Assembly (NCBI RefSeq): GCF_010389155.1
Contig: NC_057767.1
Location: 3,331,765 to 3,395,764 of the forward strand
Direction: 5' to 3'
Origin: Erigeron canadensis
Lineage: Eukaryota > Streptophyta > Magnoliopsida > Asterales > Asteraceae
Length of the DNA: 64,000 bases
The position numbers and the translations under genes are program-made. Below, in pieces: positions 56,742-64,000 of the stretch (position 1 is its first letter; each line of letters begins with the position of its first letter). Under the pieces are notes generated by a model that worked only from the letters and a program-made list of their open reading frames with translations, was not told the DNA's origin and did no database searches.

Positions 56742-59700
56742 CTAAATCATTCTAGATGTGTAATAGCAGAGGATCGCCAAAGTCATGTCTAAACCCCTAT
56801 TTTGTCTAATGGCAGGAGAGCCCTTTCTCGAAAGACAGGGTAAGTTTATCTATATAGCTCGTTTCTGAAGTACTTGGTATTAGCTTTTGTATATACATCA
56901 TCCTTTTGGATTTTTTGTTAAAGAGTGGGTTGGTTAAGTAATGAGTCAAAGCTGGTTGGGTCAACATTAAATCTTTAGTCAGGGTCACAACAAATTAGGT
57001 AGGTTTGGGTTCACATTGCAACACTTTTATATTTTTATAAACCAGTGAAAGGCTAAAATTCTGCTAGCTTTAGACTTGTTAAACTTGTTCAAATGTTCAA
57101 TCCATTTCCTTTATAGGTTATGCATTCTATTTGGCCTTTTTAGCCTTATGCCACTGATTATGTTTTACACTACCAGATTACAACACCGTAAGGCGTAAAT
57201 TTGGTGGGGTGATGGCTAACAGAGGCCAGAGGTGATGTACATATATTCACCCTTACTAAATATAAAACATCTGCAGTTGATTCTTAAAGTTCAAAATTTA
57301 AACTTATATATTAAAATGGTTGCAAGCTTCTCTTTCCTGTTCATATAGATTTGAGCTTCCTGATTGTCTTTATGTAATGCTGATTACCGTTGCACGCGGC
57401 TCTACTCGTTTATTCTGGCAAAAAATTCTGCATATTGAATCTAATAATGTCAGGATTAGTGTGGCATTGAACTAGTTGATGATCATATCTGGACTCTGGA
57501 GCTTAGTTCAGGTAAAATTCCATTGATTGCTGATATTTAGGGTGATCAGACAATTGTATCATCCTTGAATCTTGATATATCTAAATATTTTTCAATCGAC
57601 CTCTTGACTTGCAAATAAGTTATGTTTCTGAATGTCTGTTGATTAATATTAAATTGTATTCCCTTAGAGCACTAAAAGTGTCTTTTGACACATAAAATAA
57701 CATGTGTGATAGCATATGTTAGTTATTAGTCCAACATTATACGATGCAACAACAACAGTGACGGTTGTGGATTTGTGGTGGCGTGGCACATGTATATGTC
57801 ACTTTTTTTAATTTCATTAAAAAAAATCAGTTGAAAATAGAAATGTTACGTAATCTTGAAATGTTGTAAAAGTGTTGCTTTATATTATCGTATTTATAGA
57901 AACAAGTATGAGTGGATACAATTATAATATTTACATAAGGATTCTTTATTTACTAAAATATCAATACAATTTTAACTAGAAGATACTCATATCATTATAC
58001 AACCACCTCTGTCAGCCTCTAATCACCACAAGCCACCATCTTCGCCACCTAAAGTAGTCCAATAGAAGAAAAAATAAATACAGTTTAAACAATGTAATTA
58101 GTGTATCTTATTTTTGAAGAAAATAATAGTTCTAACCTCTATCATACTTATTTCAGTTAAGGTAGTATTAGAAACTTAATAGTTTATCTCGAATCTTTTG
58201 TAGAAGTTGTTTTTGGAAATCTTAAAATAGTAAGATTGTCAATTTTTTGGATGGTAATGTATGATTATCTGAAAAACACATAGATGGCAAGAGGCAACAC
58301 TTGGTTGAAGATCTTTTTTTTTTTTGAACAACTGAAGAATTTTATTAAACTAAAATGGTGAAATTGTTTCAACATTTGTATTATATACGATGCCTCTCAA
58401 ACAAAGGTTGACAATCTCTATTTTATGTCAGATGTGTATTATGTGATCACCCTTTAAATATATGAATTTCTTATTCTTTTACCTGGATTTTCATTAAACT
58501 AGATCATTTTATACATTACTTACTCGATCCTTTCGTCCCATACTTGTAGTATGGACGTTAACTTTTTCTTTGTTCTTTTTTAATTTTAAACTGAATGTTA
58601 AGTATCAAAATTTTAACCAGCAAACAAATTCTAGAAAGTAAAGGTGAAATTTTATGAGTTGACAATGACTTTTAAAAACTTATGTGTCAATATCACGGTA
58701 GACACTAATTATTATTAGACGAACATGCATTTTTGATCCATAAGAATAATCGGTTTGTTTCGTTGGCAAGGTCATTAGTAACTTTTGACATTTTGGTTTC
58801 CTTACATTTTTATTTTATGGCAAAATCGGCAAGGTGATAATCGGCCTAATTTGATTCTTTTTGGGTTTTTTCCTTCTTTGTATGCAAATTGGACTTTTTT
58901 TATTTATTTTATTTTATATATTTTTTTTTTGTCCCATTGTTGAAAAGTTTTGGTAAAAATTGGTACTGCCCATCATAATTTGGTGAGTTTTTGGTAAGAA
59001 TATCGTCACTGTTTCTATATATACATAGTTGAAAATAAATACCAAAAATCATTTGGTAAAAAATGACACTATATCCTTCCTTCTAAATACTTAAATAGTT
59101 AATGATATGTTGAGAATAACAAAGACTCATATTATTGCGTCATTCAAAAACGTTGAAAGCTTCATTACAGGTTTTGCATTATATATTTTTATTTAAGTAT
59201 AAATAAGTCGCAAACAGAGATAAATAAACGGTGATAGATTGATAACTTGTGGAGAGTCGTGAGTTCCATTTATGTTTGTTAAACATAAAAATGACACTAC
59301 AAGCTACAGTTATTCTTGTTAAACATATCCTATAGATAGGAAGCTCTTTCATCGGAGCTGTACTTGTAATGGTGTATGAGTTTTTGGTGTTTTAATAAGA
59401 TTAGCCTTTTAGAAAAAGAAAAAAAAAAAACAAAAAAGATAGGAAAACTCTTTACAGGTTACACAGTATTTTTACGTGACGCGTGTAAAATGACACGAAA
59501 AAAAGGACGGCCTTTTTTACTTTTTTTTCATCTCTCGCCAATTCCCAATTAATCTTTTTAACTCTTTTTGACTTTTTTTCATTTCAATCCATCTCTTTCA
59601 CCATTCTGCTACCTGCTTGTCATCTCCTACATTTTCCTTTTGCCAGTGGATTACCTCCGGTAAATGCTAAACTAAGGTTTTTTTATTTGTGGGGTTTTTA

Positions 59701-60048
59701 TTTTATATAAAATGTAGAGTCTGTTTCTTAGAAAAATCCCATTACTTTACCAAGTTATTTGATTTAATTGCATATATATAACGGTTTTGCAGAAATTAGG
59801 TTATGTTTTTTAGACAGTGATATACTTATGCATTTTTAGAGAAATCTATATTATTTATTTTTATTTGGTAAAAGTAGGTAAGCCTAGGTCACTAGGTGGC
59901 ATATTTTATCAAATTTTGGGTCTGTTTTTTTAAAGAAATCCATTTTCAGAAATGAAAATAAAATTAGGTTAGTGTTTATGTATGTATAACAGTTGGTGTA
60001 TATGCTTATGTATAACAAGTCTGTGTGTTGCCGTGTAGGTATAATATA
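56742..60048. other. 3' flank of gene E and intergenic spacer to gene F
   Basis: 56760-57430 is the shared PEARLI-4 3' flank. 57431-59500 is AT-rich with no gene. A T-run followed by GAACAACTGAAGAATTTTATTAAAC near 58310-58350 resembles a retroposon end. 59500-59660 is CT-rich and might be the leader of gene F. Confidence 0.45.
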
Positions 60049-60245
60049 TTTTTTTGAACGGCGAATTTGGATCACTGGAGTAGCATCCCGATCATATTCC
60101 CACTAGGCAATAATGCCAATACACCAATTCAGGAGGAAATTCATTAAACATGAGAAAACCCCTATGTGAGATTCGAACTTATGACCTTATAGTCTCTAGG
60201 CCTTATCTCACCACCAAGATGTCACTAGGCTATTAAGCCATGGAC
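60049..60245 (-). repeat. tRNA-derived SINE (family 2)
   Basis: The minus strand has a TAGCCTAGTGACATC A-box-like start, B-box GGTCATAAGTTCGAATC and a poly-A end. Flanked by the exact 13-bp duplication TAGGTATAATATA (60036-60048 and 60246-60258). Distinct in body from family 1. Confidence 0.85.
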
Positions 60246-60284
60246 TAGGTATAATATATACTTTATGTTTTTGTGTGTGTATAT

Positions 60285-60502
60285 ATCTATAACTATACTA
60301 TTATATAATGCGTCAACCTCCTTTCCCTTTTCTCAAAGGATGGAGATTCCCTCAAGTTTACCTAACACAAGACCTCCTTTTACATAAATTACTTTTACAT
60401 TTACCGCCATTGCTGCCCCCACTACCCGTCGCCGCCACTGCCTCCACCACCACCCCGCGTTACTACCATTATCGTCGCCGCATTGCGCGGGCATATGACT
60501 CG
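60285..60502 (+). mobile_element. Degraded Helitron related to 34674-34938
   Basis: Starts TCTATAACTATACTATTATA and ends with CGTCGCCGCATTGCGCGGGC, then CTCG and T where CTAG and T is expected. The CCACC-rich and GCCGCC-rich body matches the copy at 34674. Confidence 0.6.
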
Positions 60503-60731
60503 TATATATTTATATATGTATTAATAAGGTTTGTAGCATACATAATATAGTTCACTTCATTAGTTCATTATTACTTAGTTCTTGCTATTTGTAGTTTCAC
60601 ACATAAATTCGAGTCCGGACCGATTGGTTGGCGAGGATGAAAGTTAGTATTTTGTATAGGCAGTTCATCTCATTGTTTATTATATTTGTTATGTTAAATT
60701 GTATTATTTTTAGCATTTTTCAGCTGTTGTG

Positions 60732-63700
60732 ATGGAAGAAAATACATGTCAAGCCACTCGTGGACGGGCTTCTCTAGACAAGGTCAGAAAAGCTGTGAAT
60801 TCATCAGTTGAGTTCCATCCTGTCACTTTTATGCCGCTTGGTGACCCTGGTACAAAGTATACTAATTGGGTAGGATTGAAGACACGAACATCTATCTCGA
60901 TCCTCTTGGCTGACTGGAAGAAAGTTCAAAAAGTGCAAAAGGATCGTTTGTGGTCGTCTATTCAGGTGAAAATAATATATATCCATATATATATTGTGTG
61001 TAATATCATTACATTTATATATATTGTACATCATTAACATATTTATTGATTAAATGAAACAGAAACATTGGAATATACCAAATGACGAAAACACGTTACA
61101 TATCAAGAAGTCCACCTTGAAGATTGCTAATACGTCATGGAGGAACTTTAAGAAAAACCTTATTCGTATATATGTGCGGACGGGGAAAACCCCTTTTTCA
61201 AAATACAAGTTCATCAAAGAAGAGACATGGAGAGAGTTCTGTCGCCTTAAGTCGACTCGTGAATTTATGGTTTGTTCAACTTTCTACTCTTTACCGGTCA
61301 TTCAAAATAAAAGTATATTACTTTATTTGTTTAACATTTTGCAAATTACTTATTCATTACATTTATTACTTTTCGTAAGTTAATCTAAAACTTATTATGC
61401 AAGTCTTTGCTTATATAGGTTAAAAGCGCAAAAGGGAAGGAGCTTGTGAAGTTGAACAAGAACCCACACCATCTAGGATCACGAGGGTACCTTGGGAAGA
61501 AAGATCAGTGGGCAAAAGAGAAGGAGCTAGGTAAATGTCCGGAGTTATTTAGCCTATCAACTGAGCGAGCACGTGAATTTCTACTAGCAAGGCGGGTTAA
61601 AGTTGGGCCTGATGAATATGAGCTACCTGAGAACCTTTTGCCATTGGCAAATCAGATTGTAAATGTTTTTTTTATTATTCTTATTATTTTGTCTTATGAG
61701 TAATTTTTTATAAAACATGTACCCTCATTCTGGATATCTAACATGACAGATTGAAAAAGAACATTTAGCACCGGGTGAAGATTCTTTGGTGGCGGTGATG
61801 GGAAAGGACCACTCGGGTGGCACTAGGGGAGTAAGTCACAATGTCGGAGTGAGAACTACCCTTCCAGGCCTTGCAGGTAAGAAAAGAAAACACAAGGACA
61901 TGGAGTCGCTTAAAAGAACTATTGAGGATCAGGAAAAAGTGATAAAAGAGTTGAAAGTATCTAATGTTAAATATGTGGATCAACAAAAGCATATGCAGGA
62001 GCAAATTCATGCGATCCAATCACAACAACCGGGTCAAAGTAGAGGCCTTTTTACTCGGGCTAAAAACCATGTAAAAAAGGGTAAGTATCATTACACTGTT
62101 TTTATATACCCAAAGCAAAACTGTGTAAAAGCCATGTTTTAGTAGTAGTGACGACACAGTAGAATCTTGTAGCAAGTTATTTTGTAATCAAAACTATTAA
62201 CATATACAAAGAAGTTTACTGATTGTGTATCATATCGGTTAGCATGTGTTTCTGGCAAAACAGACACACAAGTTTACGAAGATGCAAACAACAACAATGA
62301 AGCTCCAGAGAATTATGTATTAGGAAGTAATGATGGTAAACTGAATCACATTGACACACAAAACATAGCCGAGGGATTAGGTACCCCACATGTAGAGCAT
62401 TGTGTAGAAGAATTGTATAACAGCTACGATGACTCGGTTCTTTCATTTGGATGGCCGAAGGAACCCACGACTATACAGGTATAACCGTAGGCATATGTGT
62501 TCCAATATGTTAGTGAATGTTATTACTTAAAGGAGTTCTTATGTGGGGGGGGGGGGGGGGGGGGGGGGGGGGGATGTCTAAGCAGTCACATTTTGCCGCT
62601 AGTTTAGTTGAGTTATAAATTTAACCCCTAAACTTTCATGTGAATGTTACAATCACTGACTTTAGCTGAATGTGAAGGATGATAACGGGCTGGATGAAAA
62701 TGCATCTACAATGTTGGATTGTGTATATATATATCTCTACCTCCCTTTATATTTTAAATTTATTTTACTTAGCTTTCTTTAGAACTAGTTTATGTGGTAC
62801 ACTTAAATGGTTTATGTTGAAAATGGAATTTTGGCAAATAGCTTTATAGGCTAGTTTCTGCCGGAACAACATATCCGAACGGCTTAGAAGCCTGGAATGA
62901 CGAATGTTGGCAACAGTTTGCAGGCCAAAATGGGTCAAATCAGTTTTTATAATGGGCTAATGGCTTCTTTTTTTTTTTTTAAAAAAAATAGTTAAAATAT
63001 TAATATGATCGTAGAAGGTATACTATTAAAATAATTTCTGTTATATTGGCTTCAGTTTGTATTGACTTTTGTCATTTTTCTGTTAATATTTAAAATACTA
63101 GATATGATTGTAAACTACCAAACAAATTTCTATTTTTTATGGAACAAAACAAACACAAGAGGTAAGCAGTTAATACCATTGTATTTAGTTTAGTTCTTTT
63201 AATGCAACAATTTACTGTTTAAGTAATAACCAATGGATTCTGAAGTTCCATTTGATATAATTGCTTCAACATAATTGAAATGAACGTAGGAAAATGCGTT
63301 TATCATTACACAACCTGGTCATATTGCCAACTCTAATCTGTATTCATCTTGTACAGCTGGGTATGCAACTTCCTAGAAAGGCTTCAACTTCTCAAAGTGG
63401 CACAATTCTTGTCCAAGGCTACAAAGTGAAACAGAGTGTTGCACCAATTCTTGAAGCCATATTTAAGAAACACGGTGATATTGCAGCTGAATGTATTTTC
63501 AATATAGCTTCTGTGAGAGCATCTTTGCTTGAGGTTGTGTGCGAGGTTGTCATGCAAATTGAAGCCAATGATGTTATTGAGAAAATGGAAGAAATTGAGT
63601 CCCATTTGACACAGGCAGAGGCAGCTAAAATTGATGTGTCGTGGCTTCGGGTCCACTTGGAAGCCATTTACAATAACAAAAGGAAGGAGGTCAAGAAAAA

Positions 63701-63920
63701 GTGGAGTTTGCTTACGGAAACAAAAGTAAACACCGTTTTGGTTCAAAAAGCTGCCCAAATGGATCTGAGAGAAAGAAGTGCAGAGCTTGTGACTGCGCAG
63801 GAACGATTTAAAGTGGCGGAAAGGTGCGTGAGAGTACTTCATCTTGTTGAAGAGAAACTTGTTAACATTTTGGACTGTAAGGCTGAAAAAGACTCGTGGG
63901 GTAGACAACCAATGTTATAG
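60732..63920 (+). CDS. Gene F: Ptta/En/Spm transposase-like N-terminus fused to PEARLI-4 domain
   Basis: Seven-exon model: 60732-60965, 61063-61269, 61419-61658, 61750-62080, 62264-62478, 62666-62722 and 63357-63920; phases agree at every junction, 615 aa. Exons 1-4 resemble the plant Ptta/En/Spm transposase family of CACTA elements (TRGRASLDKVR, WREFCRLKST, KLNKNPHHLGSRGYLGKKDQW, ERAREFLLARR), then a Lys-rich coiled-coil-like stretch with Gln-rich end. Exon 5 is a chimera: TQVYEDANNNNEAPEN as in gene C exon 4, then the DTQNIAE-LGTPH acidic linker of D/E. Exon 6 (19 codons, ends STMLDC) matches gene A exon 2. Exon 7 is PEARLI-4, closest to gene D. Open throughout, so it could be an active chimera, but no expression evidence is available. 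The CACTA nuclease domain is not included, so no transposition activity is implied. Confidence 0.78.
62545..62573 (+). repeat. Run of 29 G in gene F intron 5
   Basis: Uninterrupted G homopolymer between exons 5 and 6. It may form G-quadruplexes or reflect a sequencing/assembly length error. Confidence 0.95.
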
Positions 63921-64000
63921 GCTAACTAAATCATGCTAGGTGTATAATAGTAGATTGCCAGAGTCATGTCTAATTGTCTAAACGCCTATTATGTCTATGG
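63921..64000. other. Start of gene F 3' flank
   Basis: The first 80 bases match the flanks of B, D and E (GGCTAACTAAATCATGCTAG, CATGTCTAA). The window ends here. Confidence 0.6.

Noticed and set aside
58525..58620. Second Stowaway-like end (TCGTCCCATACTTG)
   Set aside because: No inverted partner found within about 1 kb, so it is not called as an element.
63384..63908. Minus-strand frame of 174 codons opposite gene F last exon
   Set aside because: Shadow frame; similar antisense frames appear opposite several PEARLI-4 exons because of their codon composition.

Overview
The window is nuclear DNA of a flowering plant. It is AT-rich, has spliced genes with GT-AG introns, R2R3-MYB genes, tRNA-derived SINEs, copia LTR elements, Helitron ends and many MITEs. 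The main gene family joins a PEARLI-4 ('phospholipase-like') C-terminal exon to mobile-domain N-termini. I recall that architecture from Asteraceae annotations (Artemisia/Tanacetum group), so a composite-family eudicot is my best guess. That is inference and is not proven by the sequence.

Layout. 1-3574: internally deleted Ty1/copia element, minus strand. 4296-9539: nested DNA transposons, a Helitron and a SINE. 10315-12866: gene A, a plant-transposon-protein-like N-terminus plus PEARLI-4. 13.5-22.5 kb: two diverged tandem copies of a segment carrying an R2R3-MYB gene (minus strand, 14506-16536 and 19772-21700). 22.5-29 kb: gene-poor, with Harbinger and copia gag relics. 29643-32605: gene B, a NET domain plus PEARLI-4. 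33.8-34.9 kb: Helitrons. 35342-41341: gene C, 44621-50422: gene D (interrupted by a solo LTR), and 52875-56741: gene E. These three share a mobile-domain-like N-terminus and PEARLI-4. 60732-63920: gene F, a Ptta/En/Spm transposase-like N-terminus plus PEARLI-4.

The main observation is modular. Six genes in one orientation end in the same PEARLI-4 exon, always entered through a phase-0 intron, while the upstream exons come from four unrelated sources: a transposon-associated domain, a BET/GTE NET domain, a plant-mobile-like domain (three times) and a CACTA-type transposase domain. The PEARLI-4 exons of D and F are closest to each other, as are those of B and E, which does not match the N-terminal groups. 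This indicates exon shuffling or gene conversion. Two further stretches (17230-17770, 42895-43320) look like 3' flanks of lost members. Private insertions (a MITE in C, a SINE and solo LTR in D, a short retroposon in E) have recognisable empty sites in paralogs, so they post-date the duplications.

Gene models are hand-spliced from reading frames, GT/AG sites and paralog comparison, with no transcript support. Domain names rest on pattern recognition, not on a database search.
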